Assembly (NCBI RefSeq): GCF_037975245.1
Contig: NC_092581.1
Span: 4,132,001-4,196,000, forward strand
Origin: Apostichopus japonicus
Lineage: Eukaryota; Echinodermata; Holothuroidea; Aspidochirotida; Stichopodidae
DNA: 64,000 nucleotides
Reading direction: 5' to 3'
Below, piece after piece: positions 52,495 through 64,000 of the stretch. Under the pieces are notes generated by a model. The model made no database searches and was not told the origin of the DNA. It saw only the letters and a list, made by a program, of their open reading frames with translations. The position numbers were made by a program, and so were the translations under genes. Numbering within the stretch: position 1 is the stretch's first letter; each line of letters opens with the position of its first letter.

Positions 52495-55400
52495 GTAAAG
52501 AATCTTTCAATATATTTATATTCACCTTAGTCGGTATAAATACCGATAGACATACATGATTGATAAAGAGCTCAGTTAGGTATAATGCTACTGTGTTGCC
52601 GAAATTCGTGTACCAAGCAATATAAATATAGCAATAGCTAGCGGTGACCGGCCAAGTCTAGTCGTTACAGGCAGTGTGAAAAGTAATAAGGAAGGAAGAA
52701 GGTAACAATTAAGGTTATACATATCAATATTATATTACATATATTGTATTTTAAGGTTACAAGATCACCGAGGTATACGGTTCTCTCCTAGGTTGGCAGC
52801 AGACTTATTTGTGGTAGTTGCGATCAATTACTAACAACAACAAGTTATAATAACAATAAGTCTTTTTGATAAGTAGGCCTACCTTTTACACCGGCCGGGT
52901 GGACGCAGGGTTTTTAAAAGGAGGGTTGTGGCCCTGGATTCGTCAGTGAAGGTGACTACCACGTAGAGGTGTGTAGAAATATACGTCCTGAAAAACAAGA
53001 ATATTTTTGCGAGTAATGGTGCTTACTAAGGCATTATTAACGCTTTCAACAAGGGGGTTAAAAATAGGTCCACACACAAGGTTGTGTTACTTCTCATATT
53101 TGTGTGGGGTTGAGAAGTTGGGGGTGCACATACCTAATAAGATCTATCTAGACTATAGAGGATTCTAGTTTTCAATTAAATTATATCTAATTATACTTTC
53201 AAAGGCCGGAGATTCATCCTGTTTCCGTCATCAATCACCTTGCGGTGGACAACCCGCAGAAGATCCTAAAGTTTCCCTGATTGGTGGAAAAACAACATTC
53301 ATCAAATTTCAGCAAAATTTTAATCATTACGAAGTCGGATATCCAGGTAAGATAAATATTCACTGTGGCACCAGGCCCGGCGAAGATGGGAAGGGTGGGG
53401 GCGGGGGTGAGGGGCATACAGTCCTATGGCCCGTGATCATTTTGGACGCCCAGGAAGAATATTGAGGCGGTCTGAAAAATATGGGATAATATATAAAGAG
53501 TGCAAAAAAAAAGCCTGACGCAGTAACAAATTGTCTTCGGGGTCCGATATGGCTCTCGACGCCACTTTAGCATGGCGCCCCAGGGGCGTATCCAGGATTT
53601 TCCAATAGGGGGGGCGCCAGGCATGAATGATCGCCGTCCTGGGGGATGGGTCTAAGGGGAGGGGTGTACAATTTTTGCTTTCAAAGAAGGGCTGAAATGC
53701 AAAATGGTGTCATATGCATGGGTGGCGATCCGTACTTCCGAGTGGGGGGGGGGGATATGACCTTGTTGACTATCTAAGCGTAGCGCCACCATGAGTTGGC
53801 GCGAAGCGTACAAGGAAATTTTGGGATTAACAAACCCTCTAGATGGCCGGAAACGGCACTTCACGAGGTTTCCAAGCGGCATATACCCAACTTTAAAATA
53901 GGGATGTCATGTCCGAAATATCTCATAATCAGGATCCAAAATACTTTTTTTTTTAATTTCGGGTGTTATTTTGGGAAAATTGCCCCTGTCAATCTTGTTT
54001 CAGGCGCAACGTTAGAATGTTCGAGAGCTCTGTTATATTATTCGATGAAGAAAATGGCCTCATGCAGGCTATTATAGGCCTATACACATGCAATACACAA
54101 TTACACATAGTTATACCGATTGCTAGGGCATCCAGGTGAAACGTGTATTAAGCATTACCCTGGTTACATGAGATTCTCAGCTGTTCGAGGGAACATGTAC
54201 GTGTGTAGGCCTTCTATAGGGCCTATATGAATACTATGAGGGTGCATATATGTACTATATCAATACCGTGGGCGCAATAATACATTTTGTTGTTACAGGG
54301 CCAATGAAGCCTACAGTCAACTATTTTTGCCTTATAAAGACGCTTTATTTGTAAAGATCGCACTGCGTTTATGGTAGGCGAGAAATGAAGCTAAAAAAGA
54401 GCCGTACATTAACGAAGATGCATAAATGTAGGCATGAAAATATTCTTATCCCTGGCATTTGGTGGGGGGGGATATGGTGCATTACATCCCCTCCACCCAT
54501 TTTCCTTTGGGGGATATATCCCCCTCCACCCAGGATCGCCGCCCATGGCCATATGTGATCCATTTTTCGACCTTAATAATAAGCAACATTTCCAGTAAAT
54601 ATGGACATAAAATGCACAATTTATAATTAGTATGGCTGGCATGTCATTTAGTGTTTATAGTGATAATACAAAAACAATTACCATCTATGTTTCTAAAACT
54701 ATTATGCCGCCGAACTTCGCCAGAACCTTTTTTTGGCAAACAAAAAATAAAGCATACGGGAGGGGGGGGGGGGGGGTTGAGCGATCACCGACATCTCACA
54801 TAAAGGTCGTCATCAATTTTTTTTTTTTTTTTGCTAAACTTTTTTTTTTGGTGACGGCCAATAGGGGGGGGCGCGCGCCTGTTGCGCCCCCCCCCCTGGA
54901 TACGCCCCTGCGCCCTATCCAGGTAAGATTCTCCTGGAAGTGAACAGCGCGGCATCGAGGTGTTAATCATTTTCAATTGTTGCATCATTGATATGAACCT
55001 GTCGGTCCCATATTTAGGAAACGGAAGACGATAAAAACATATTGAGGATTAATTGCAATGACGGAATGGTGCTACCGAGTATGCGGAACCTTTTTTATTA
55101 AATTTTGTTTTCCCTTTTTGCAATTTTGTTTGTTCGTTTTGTAAATAGGCCTATTTGTAATTTTTAATAATTATTTTGTTTTTAATTATGAATGATATAT
55201 GATCTATTTTACATATTTGCTGTCTTTATGTCAATGCAGGTTATATGGACATAGCTCTGTCTACTTCTCCTGATGCTACTTCCTTTAGTACATTGGTTGT
55301 TATTGGTGACAGATATGAACATGCGCAATGGAATCAACAAAATTACACCATCCCAGTGGTAAGTACGACCATCCCCCTTTTTTAGTATTAATGCCACTAT

Positions 55401-58400
55401 ATTTTTCATCAACAATATTTATCAAATATATTTAAATAATTGTGTGACATATATATATATACATCTCTCTTTACAGGTTATTCCAAACATAAAATGCTCA
55501 CATTGTGTCCTACGGATGAGATATGTCTCAAATAAACCCGGAGAAGAAATATTCTACCAATGCTCTGACGTCACTATTCTCAAACAGAACACGCCCACTT
55601 TGACGACGTCAGATCTTTCCGACCAATTGAATTTTCCAACCGGACTTGAACGATTGAATAAATTCCTCGTGAGGAGTAATCGAGATAGCGTAAGCAATAA
55701 CTAAAAGCATTTATTTTCCCATTATAATCAGATAACAGCAACAACAAAAATTAAAACGACCGACTGGAGAACCCCGATATTTCTTATTTCTCGTTTGACA
55801 AAACTTGAATATAACTTCAAAAATCCTTAACAACGTAAACAAAAACATCCATGAGGGTGTGAAGACTCGCGCACAAAGAAACGTCTCATGCCGGTAATTT
55901 GACTGAGGTGTTACAGAAGTGTTAGACACCACCATCGATCCCAGAAAACACACACACAGCTTGCTACCGTCGGTAATTAGACACTATAGTGTACAGTAAC
56001 TATACATGCAGCTACGGTCAATACCCATAACACAGTGTACATAGCGGCAATGGACATCTGCAGAATTATTTATACATTATGATATCATCGATCACTGTGT
56101 CATAATAAATAACATTGTTTGACAAGGTATATGCATTGCGGAAGTTCCTCTCTTTAATGTAAATATCTTGTTCCTCTATTTTAGAATTCTGTGAGAGACT
56201 CGACACAACTGTACGGTTTTTCGTGGGATATTTTGCAAACTTCCGGTTCCGACTTGATCAGTGTTGACACAAACACGGGGGAAATCACAAAGAAAAGTTA
56301 TGAACCGTTCTATTTTAATATGGGTATCGGTGTCATGTATGGTACGCCTTCTCCAATGTAAGTGATTTCAATAATATTGTTGGTGGGGTTAACCAGTGGG
56401 CAAGGTATGGGGTAATGGATGGGGAGTGATCGGGGTTGCAGCCCGGGCTCGGGCTCAATTAGTGGAGCAGGTATAATACGGAATGAAGAATAATATATTC
56501 TTATTTTCATAATATACGGAAAATCTTGAAATACTATAGGTTATTGCTATGGACGAAATACTTTGGACGAATTACAATCATTTAACTTAATGCTTTTTAC
56601 ATGGTATACCGTATTTAATATTTACGCCACCTATTACTATTGCATAAGTTTTGCTCTACTTAACTTCAGTGAGCTTCAATTTCACTAGAATCATTGAAAA
56701 ACGAAATAATTGTTTCTTTATATTTGTGAGGTAATTATGAGGTAATTAAGAGGTAATTAACCTTATATTTGTTCAAAGGGCACAGTCGTTCAAGTTTCTG
56801 ATGGATCAGATTGCCTGCCATTCTCGCAAGATCCCTTACATCTTTCTACTAGAACATCGCAACGGTAACATAACAGCAACACCCAACAAGATTCTCTGGA
56901 TTGACTTGGAGGCAAAGGTCATCGCTGGAGAGTACGAAATCAAGCAACCTATATCGGGACACTTTATAGCCCTTAGTCCTTACCAACAGTCAAACTTCCT
57001 TAGTCTGGTATTGGAAGAAGATACAGAGAAGAAAGGTAAGGGAGATATACACATAACACCACACAACACCACACCACATAACATCACACAACACCACATA
57101 ACATCACACAACACCACACAAGCACCCGCCGGAATCAGGACAATGTGTTTCGGTACTCTTAGCGGAGTAAAACATCATGTATACTTGGTACACTAGAACA
57201 CGCAAGTCATTTGCTATAATATGTATATGCTACCAGTGTCAGATTAACGCCGTCCTAAGGCACGATATGACCCCCCCCCCCCCCACCCATACGACCCTTC
57301 TCTTCGTGTAGGTGTAAACAAACAACCAGATTAGTTTCAGAAGCTACACAAATATTTACAAGAATGTGCTTCAAAATTGCATAACATTAGGCCACGACAT
57401 GATATCTTTACGAGAAAGACTGAATGCTATAGGTGAGGATATACCAGTCATTATTGTGAAAAGAAAATTCTTCCATCTTCTCCAACCACTGAACCGTGAG
57501 AAAAGATCTTAAAATGCCTCAAAAACTTCGTACATGTTGTCATATGAGGAAAGAACTTTGGGTGTTTTTTTTTCTTTCTTTTTCTTTCTGCTGTTGCAGG
57601 TTCCTACAATTTAACGTTCTCAACCCTCGATTACATGGGGAATTATCAGAAAGAACTAACCGTAACCATTGGCAGTCAGTTTATTAACTATCTGTGGGCG
57701 ACTCCAGATCTGACCAAACAACTATATTACGTCGTCATGGGCGACGAGAACTCAGCACGTGACCTGAAGGCTTCGATTTTAACTTACAACATAACTAAAA
57801 AGTATGAATACTTCCTCCATTTCTAAACAGACTATAGTGAAGAAAAGTCTAAATGTGGGGGGGGCGGGAGGGGTCGGGTGGGGATGGGGGGACTAACGGA
57901 GGCGGTCGCCTGTGTTCAGCGTGGAAGGACAGTCTTTACTTCTTATATTGCTGCCTAATCCCGCCACGAACAAACAGAACATACATTCGAAGTAAAGTAT
58001 AAAGACAATATACGGAAGACTGGTTTACGCTTATAATTAATTATCAATAATTAAAACGGAAATGAGGAAAAGGCTTCATTAGAGAATTCATTTTAGTAAT
58101 CAAAATATGTATGATACCAGAAAGAACTTAAAACCGAATAAAAGAATATCATAAAATACCAAAGGCTGTTTGAAAAAAATAATTTCCAAAAAAAAGATGT
58201 AAAATAAATGGTGTTGCTATTTCTTTGCTAATCTAGGTCAATTAAGCTGCTATCGATATCCCAAATTGGATGAGATTATCGAATATAGATGCTTTCGCGT
58301 TAAAAAGAAAAAAAAAACTAATTAATGTGTTTTGATTCCATTCGTTTCTGCCGAAGATTTGATGTATTTTTGTTTGGTATATGATCTCAATTTGCCTTCG

Positions 58401-59700
58401 GCCAAAGGAACATAAAAATGTGTCTTAATTTTACATGTTTTCTGTTTTTATTTTTTAACAGGGCCTTGGTAACCAGCATGCCTTTGGACGTGTCAAACTA
58501 TACAATATCGTCTGTGCAAGTCTACGAGAAAACAGGTAAATATATTTCGGTTAAAAAAAATTCACTCCCAATTTGCCGTTTAAAGTCTTGTCTTATTCCT
58601 TAAAGTTTCCAGTCACTCATTTTGCATTTCTTGTACAAAGCCTCTTACTTGCAACCAGTCCTTACAGAAAAGGGCGCCATGATAGATCTGGAAAAGGAAA
58701 TGGCTGATTTGATATTCAAATGAACGAATGCTGTTTTGCTTTCAAAAAAAAACGGGAGGCATGAATTGACTTTGCCGCAAGTAATTTGAAGAGATAAGCG
58801 TTTTTGGAGGAGTTTGTAACGATAAATTGTTTGAATAACTTCAAAAATAAACACATTTGCCTTATTTGATCTCACGATAACGCGTTTTTTTGTTTGTTAA
58901 GAAAACAATCATAGCATTGATGTGATGTAATTGGTGAGAACTTCGACAAGTTTACAGGAAATGAATATAAAGCACAAATATTCTAAACAGGGTATTTTTC
59001 CAATGTTCCTGTTTTTTATAGGTAAATTGCTTGCAGTTTCTCCGGGCCTTTTTGGTCAAGAGATGCCAGCCTGGTCTTTAGTTGAGGTGGACCCTACGAC
59101 AGGCAACATCTCTTTCGTGATGGATATAGCCCCCGCAGGTAAACATTCTATTTCAAGATCTGGAGAAACTTAAAGTAATATGTTCAACTTCCCTCGAGGT
59201 CTGCACCCCTCCACCTCCAAACACTCACAAAGTGAACCCTCTTCCACCCCGCCCCCCCCCCCCCAAAGTTCGCACATGTCTAGAAGCAGTGTTGTTAGTA
59301 TATACTTTTAAAGTATTTCAGCTTGAAATTTTACGATCTTTACTTCGTTTATGACTATTTGAGACTTAAAGCAAACAAATATTGCTTTATTCTAATTACA
59401 GTATGGATCATGCGCATTGGGCCAATAAACGCATAAATCAAGTTAAAGGGATGATCCATGGAGTTATCTTATATAATATTTCTCGTCGTTCATTTTGAAG
59501 GTCTTTTCGCTGAGTACTATGGAGGAACTGTCTTCAACCTGGACCAAACGAATGGCCTTATTTATCACGTGTTTCGAGTTGCAGGCTATACCGCTGACGT
59601 CATAGCGACAATCGACTTGAACAACCAATCCGTTTCATTCTCGCAATTAACTAACCTTCGCCATGTGTACAATCTTGCCAATACGTACTTTCCTGTGTAA
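52387..59700 (+). CDS. Secreted protein with N-terminal BIM1/X325-like (histidine-brace type) domain
   Basis: Ten exons: 52387-52494, 53205-53346, 55240-55358, 55477-55689, 56185-56357, 56779-57035, 57600-57801, 58462-58535, 59022-59138, 59501-59700. All splice phases agree and give 534 residues with stop TAA. The signal peptide should be cut after TSA (residue 19), exposing His20 as the mature N-terminus, followed by C-x2-SPVQRG. That N-terminal His plus P-x2-RG pattern, His77 in NFNHYE and Asp154 in FYQCSD resemble the copper-binding BIM1/X325 (LPMO-like) family. Residues about 195-534 are beta-rich with blade-like DTNTGEI and DPTTGNIS turns, perhaps a propeller, and have no recognised family. 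Several N-glycosylation sequons. AATAAA lies at 59843. Fold and copper binding are inferred. Confidence 0.8.
53205..53346 (+). CDS. Secreted-protein exon 2
   Basis: Acceptor TTTCAAAG/GCCGG, donor CCAG/GTAAGA. It carries two Cys and the NFNHYEVGYP segment with the candidate second copper-binding His. Confidence 0.72.
53581..54910. mobile_element. hAT5-type element in intron 2 of the secreted-protein gene, with nested family A copy
   Basis: Ends CAGGGGCGTATCCAGG and CCTGGATACGCCCCTG; 5-base duplication CGCCC (53576-53580, 54911-54915). Family A copy 3 is inserted at 53717-54547. Confidence 0.82.
53717..54547. mobile_element. hAT-like element, family A copy 3 (no family B insert)
   Basis: Inverted relative to the copy at 26476-27706. 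Ends CATGGGTGGCGATCC and GGATCGCCGCCCATG, flanked by GTCATATG and GCCATATG (7 of 8). Shorter than copy 1 by about the length of the family B MITE. Confidence 0.87.
55240..55689 (+). CDS. Secreted-protein exons 3 and 4 (intron 55359-55476)
   Basis: Exon 3 (55240-55358) ends GTG/GTAAGT. Exon 4 (55477-55689) contains C-S-H-C and FYQCSDVTI, the closing strand of the BIM1/X325-like domain with the candidate Asp ligand. Confidence 0.75.
55854..56070. mobile_element. Half copy of the TTAA MITE, inverted
   Basis: Reverse-complement match to the right half of 49726-50084, sharing GAAGACTCGCGCACAAAG, the 'cgatggtggtgtc' region and an acaca run. Intron 4 of the secreted-protein gene. Confidence 0.8.
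56185..57035 (+). CDS. Secreted-protein exons 5 and 6 (intron 56358-56778)
   Basis: Exon 5 is 56185-56357; donor CCAAT/GTAAGT, phase 2. Exon 6 is 56779-57035; donor AAAG/GTAAGG, phase 1. First part of the C-terminal beta-rich region. Confidence 0.72.
57600..57801 (+). CDS. Secreted-protein exon 7
   Basis: Acceptor TGTTGCAG/GTTCC after a strong pyrimidine tract; donor AAAAA/GTATGA, phase 2. Confidence 0.75.
58462..58535 (+). CDS. Secreted-protein exon 8 (74 bases)
   Basis: Acceptor TTTAACAG/GGCC, donor ACAG/GTAAAT. Too short to stand out alone, but its phases join exon 7 (phase 2) to exon 9 (phase 1). Confidence 0.7.
59022..59700 (+). CDS. Secreted-protein exons 9 and 10 (intron 59139-59500)
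   Basis: Exon 9 is 59022-59138 (VEVDPTTGNISFV). Exon 10 is 59501-59700 and ends in TYFPV then TAA. Both carry blade-like turns. Confidence 0.74.
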
Positions 59701-59842
59701 ATTCTACTTTTTCTCTTCAGTCTAAATCTTATATACATGTATAATTCAAATACGCCAAGTCAGTACTCTCTGAAAACTTGTAATTGAGTATACGTAACAT
59801 GCCATACTGTTTTAATTATTCAATTAGTATACTATTGTATAC

Positions 59843-59848
59843 AATAAA
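59843..59848 (+). terminator. Polyadenylation signal AATAAA
   Basis: Canonical hexamer 143 bases after the stop codon of the secreted-protein gene. Confidence 0.55.
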
Positions 59849-60270
59849 CAGGGTATTTTTCTTTTGCACATTTTGATGGAGGTGGTGGTTGAGGAAGGGT
59901 GGAATGGGAGCGGGTTGGAAGTTTCAGTGTACTTCAAATAGTACCCTTTGCCGTCAAAAAATCGTGACGAACACTTTAGACGGTGTTGGTCATTTTGGGT
60001 TACTTGTGGCATATTCTGGAACAATATATTGTTTCATGTAAAATGCTACTTAAACCACTTGTTTAAAGCTTGATGTGGAACACCTCTCCGACCTAGAGAT
60101 ATACCCATTGACAACGTTTTAAAATTATGATTAGATCTTTGGGTATTACTAGCATATTTTGGGACAATACTGCTGCTTTTAAAAATGTTACTAGAACCAT
60201 TTATGTCAAAGCTTCAACTATGCACTGATAAAAGAGAAAAAATTAAAGGAAGAAAAAATCAAGTATTACC

Positions 60271-60756
60271 CCTCTGTCACTTTCTCCATCCTCACCCCAT
60301 CCTCTTCCACAGCACCACCGTGACCCTACCACCCTCACAGCCACAACATCCCTGTCACTTTCTCCATCCTCACCCCATCCTCTTCCACAGCACCACCGTG
60401 ACCCTACCACCCTCACAGCCACAACATCCCTGTCACTTCCCCTATCCTCACACCCATTCCTCTCTCACATCACCACCCTGACCCTACCACCCTCACAGCT
60501 ACAACATCCGTCTCTTCCCCCATCCTAACTCCCATTCTCTCTCACAGCACCACCGTGACCCTACCACCCTTCCACCCTCACAGCCACAACATCCCTGTCA
60601 CTTCCCCTATCCTCACCCCCATTCCTCTCCCACAGCACCACAGCACCACACTGACCCTACCACCCTCACAGGCACAACATCCCTGTCACTCCCCCTATCC
60701 TCACTCCCATTCCTGTCCCACAGCACCACCCTGACCCTACCACCCTCACAGCCACA
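60271..60756. repeat. C-rich minisatellite, about 75-80 base unit
   Basis: About six units of 'ccctgtcactt', 'ctccatcctcaccccatcct', 'cacagcaccacc' and 'tgaccctaccaccctcacag'. Lies just beyond the secreted-protein gene. Confidence 0.93.
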
Positions 60757-60779
60757 AAACCAAGAAAGGACAATAAAGA

Positions 60780-62890
60780 ATAAAGTTTCATAATTTTTTT
60801 ATTCTTGGGAAGACGAATATAAACTCTTCCACTGAAACTAGCTGTTTCGGTCATTTATCATAAATTGTCATTGTGATCATAATTCGAATGTTTGTATCAA
60901 ATTTTATAAACATACTTTGGCAATTAATTCACTCTTAACATGAATTATTTATCAAATAAAAGGATTAGTGTCAATGAAAGCTCCCAATCAAACTAATTTA
61001 GATTTATCAAATACAAACTATTGTCATTGTAAAAAATGAAACACAAATGAGAAAAAGTATAAAAACAAAAATATGTATAAAAAGACTTTGATCATAAAAA
61101 AATAACGAAAGCTAACGTACGAAAGATTAACACAACTTTAAGTTATAAATAACTTGTCTCGACCACACCCCCCCCCCCCCCGAAAAAAACACTTTCTTTT
61201 CATATAAAAGAACTTTATAGCTCTGCAAATTATTTTTTTCAAAAGTATACCTTATTTTCTTATTCTACAGCTCCAAAAAGTGTGTGTTTATATGTTAATA
61301 TGAAATAGTGTGGGTGTGAGTGAGTTTGTAAAGCCTTTGAAAGTTGTGTTTTCAAAATAATCTCTCAAATCACTTAACATGAAAAGCACGTAACTTACAG
61401 CTATTTTTGTTGAATCAGGGACACAGCAGCTGATTAAGAACTTTAAGAGAAGTCTTTTACCTCACAAAAAAATATCAACACACATATTTTTAGAAGTATA
61501 TGTGCTATCATTGACTCGTTATAGTTTTCTTTAATTAAACTCAATTACATAATAAAATATTCTTAATTTAATAATTTGTAATCAGCTTCATACTTCTTCT
61601 GTCTTCATAATAAATATATTTTAAAGTACTCCAATGTTTGTTCATGAATATCGCAAAATAAAAGCAAAAACAAACACTTTTTGCCAAACCAACTACCATC
61701 TGAACATGTGATGACCAGAGGCAATCACACACATAAACAATTCACAAAACACACTTATTGTTGTCAATATGATTTGGTCCTATTGATAAATGCTGCCACC
61801 AAGCCTGGGAGTCATTTATGTTACTACAATATATATGTATAGACACACGAATGTGGTAAAAGTAGACATGCTCGAAGCACCAACAACTTACCCTATTATA
61901 CAGAGTTGTTATCCATCAGGTCCCAAACCAGCCAAAATCCATATCTAATAATTACAATGGGGCAGTATTTTTGAAAACTTTAAATTTTTGGATGTCGATT
62001 AAAGGGGCAGTATATGTAATATTAAATTTGGTACAAAGAACCAAACTTTTGATATATTTATGGCTCTGGAGAAGAAAAGAGGAAGTTTTCCATCTCCAAG
62101 AGTGCAGAAAAAAGGTTCAGATTTACTTTACAAGACTTTGCTAAAAAATGTCAGAGAGATGGCTAAGTCTTGATACGGGTAGACTGAAGTAATAATGACT
62201 GGCAAAATTGATCAGCTACCCAGTGCGGTAAACTTGATAAATGGGAAATACTCTTACAATGTTCAATGTTGTCTTTGGCTTTTACATTTATGATCACAAG
62301 AACATTCAGAATCAATAGAAACACTCTATGCAGTCTTTACATGTAAATGAGTTTGAACTATTGAGCAAAGTAGGGACAGGGAGGGGGGGGGGGGGCGGGG
62401 GAATCCACTGATGAAAATCATTGTGTTATTGCCCCAGGATTAATTTACTTCTTGAGGATGAACCTGTCAATGAAGTGGAAAAGTGATTTTTTCTCATTTA
62501 AGCAGGACTCAGGAGTTGAGTTTCCTAATTTCCATCAACATAAAAATATGTCTGCTTTATACATAACATCCGATGCAGGTAATTCCAGATATGGTCGGTC
62601 TAGTATCAAACTAAAACCATCAGCAGTCCTCTGTTATTGTCACCTGTGTTCTTTTTCCTCACAGAGACATTTCTCTGCTTCTATCTATTCTGACACGAAT
62701 AATCTACAAAAGGACTCTTTCGGTAAGAACTACCAAGCAAGTACTTTTGGTATTCTTTTGGCCGCTCTCAAAATGTCACCATCACAATTTTTTCTCTTAC
62801 GATGGTTTCATTATCGAAAAAACCTATTTAAAACTCAAGGCACCGTTCAAAGCTTTCCGACAATGTCCTTGATCTTGATTATTAAATGAC
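60780..62890. other. No supported gene; possible 3' UTR of the minus-strand gene at its right edge
   Basis: AT-rich, with a C-run at 61165 and a G-run at 62383. The 145-codon plus frame at 62452-62889 abuts the stop of the minus gene and looks like antisense noise. Confidence 0.45.
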
Positions 62891-63466
62891 TCAGCATTTA
62901 CTCTTATCGAGGGTGCAATCAATTTCCATCTTCGGCGGGTTACAGTAATGAGCCCACAGGTAATCGTGAAGTCCGCCGCTCTTCGCAAAGTCCACCACTC
63001 GGTCCATCATCTTGGCCAGGCCGGCATCTCTAGTCCATTCCGTTCCAAAGTGTCTGTACATCAGGATGTTCACCACAGATAAGTCGTAATGGTGCGTATG
63101 CTCTACCGTAGTGCCATTGTCCACCCAATCTGGAGTCGACCCCTTCGGTGCTATGCACTTCCAATCCTCCGCGCAGTGTCTCAGCGGGGTCCAGAACGTA
63201 TCGTACAACTGGGAGTTATTCATCACGACCAAGACGTGCTCGGAAATGGCGACCGCGTTTGGAAACTTGCCCTCAAATGTCTTCAGGTTGACATTCAGAG
63301 ACCGGAACGTTTCGGGGTGAGTCGAGCTCACGACCGTCACGTTCGGCGTCAATTTGCCGATGATGCCCTTGTGGTTTTTGATGTACGGGAGCAGCAGGTT
63401 GACGGGAGCTCGGAACCTGACTTGCGGACTGGCGTAGAAGAATGCTCCGAACTCCGCGAGCACTTC
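62891..63466 (-). CDS. Last exon of an unrecognised, possibly glycosyltransferase-like protein
   Basis: Acceptor TTGCGCAG/GAAGTG at 63467/63466, phase 0; stop TGA at 62891-62893; 191 codons. It reads EVLAEFGAFFYASPQVRF, then VVSSTHPETF, HCAEDWKCIAPKGS and YDLSVVNILMYRHFG. This pattern of an acidic/aromatic 'FGAFFY' strand, a TTHP-like turn and C-x5-CIAP-G resembles uncharacterised animal Golgi proteins of the DUF1647 kind, which I recall only loosely. Three N-x-S/T sequons suggest a lumenal location. GC content is clearly higher than its surroundings, as expected for a coding exon. Upstream exons lie outside the window. Confidence 0.7.
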   Translation of the reverse strand, partial: EVLAEFGAFFYASPQVRFRAPVNLLLPYIKNHKGIIGKLTPNVTVVSSTHPETFRSLNVNLKTFEGKFPNAVAISEHVLVVMNNSQLYDTFWTPLRHCAEDWKCIAPKGSTPDWVDNGTTVEHTHHYDLSVVNILMYRHFGTEWTRDAGLAKMMDRVVDFAKSGGLHDYLWAHYCNPPKMEIDCTLDKSKC

Positions 63467-64000
63467 CTGCGCAAGGAATCAAAAGGATGGATGTTGTATG
63501 CGGTATAGACTGAATTCTATCAGCACATGGGAAACGTCTTTAATGTTTACACAATGTTTTCTATAGATTAACATTATGTTTATTGATATGGCCTACATTG
63601 ATATTACCTACGAACAAACAAACGAATAATGATATCAACTGACAACAGATGATTGCATTTCTTCTGTAATCTCCTCTCTCAATATCATGTAAATGCAGTA
63701 CCACATACAACTAGTTTTAGTAAGGTGGACTGATCTCACATCAGGTACTATTTAAACACTTGGAAAATATCTGTTATGTTTCAAGACTGGCACTTTATCA
63801 TAGGGTTGCCTATGACACCCATCTGCACTGCAAGGAACCCCACCACCATTATTTACTATAGGTAAAAACACCCCTAAATGGCTGGAAATGGCTGTTCCAA
63901 GCACTGGACATGATTTTTTGACTCCCACACAAAATTCAAACAACCTGTCATGAACAACATTCCCACACAGCTGAGAAATATCTCATTCTATTTAGAAGAT
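63467..64000. other. Intron of the minus-strand gene, no further exon seen
   Basis: No second exon with a compatible phase-0 donor and recognisable coding could be identified before the window ends. Confidence 0.45.

Noticed and set aside
62452-62889. 145-codon plus frame
   Set aside because: No domain, AT-rich codons, no splice partners, ends beside the stop of the minus gene.
63089-63508. 139-codon plus-strand frame
   Set aside because: Antisense shadow of the well-supported minus exon.

Overview
This is nuclear DNA of an animal, most likely a marine invertebrate deuterostome. An echinoderm is my best guess. The evidence is intron-rich genes with GT/AG splicing, a class C GPCR, an A20-type OTU gene, an IAP-type RING, L2/CR1-like LINEs, hAT-type MITEs and heavy micro- and minisatellite content. 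Nothing looks prokaryotic. All gene models were assembled by eye from open frames, splice signals and phase agreement; no search was run.

Layout. 1-2850 (minus): an apparently young Ty3/gypsy element whose gag, zinc-knuckle and pol frames are offset by two successive -1 steps. 3-9 kb: repeats, an L2 LINE tail split by a TA-flanked MITE, and a 1.2 kb minisatellite. 9.9-28.1 kb (minus): the centrepiece, a gene whose first three exons encode an A20 (TNFAIP3)-like OTU deubiquitinase. Four tandem, symmetric phase 1-1 exons of 270/273 bases follow, of alternating type. An IAP-like RING exon lies 8.9 kb further on in matching phase. If the exons are joined, this is an OTU-linker-RING protein: a ubiquitin editor with a RING where vertebrate A20 has zinc fingers. 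Its introns hold LINE relics, a 570-base higher-order repeat with CRE and forkhead motifs, C/G-rich minisatellites and an hAT element.

28-47 kb: gene-poor. It holds LINEs, a triple nest of hAT-like elements with intact 8-base target duplications, a fold-back MITE, SINE-like sequences and AT microsatellites.

47.1-51.4 kb (plus): a complete three-exon class C GPCR of 898 codons, mGluR-like. 52.4-59.7 kb (plus): a complete ten-exon gene for a secreted protein of 534 residues. Its predicted mature N-terminus is a histidine followed by a domain like the copper-binding BIM1/X325 proteins, then a long beta-rich region. 62.9-63.5 kb (minus): the last exon of an unrecognised gene, possibly a glycosyltransferase-like (DUF1647-type) protein.

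The genes do not form an obvious pathway. The most interesting signals are the OTU-to-RING architecture with its duplicated cassette exons, the copper-type secreted protein, the two-step frameshift retroelement, and the nested transposons. One of these has its empty site preserved elsewhere in the window.
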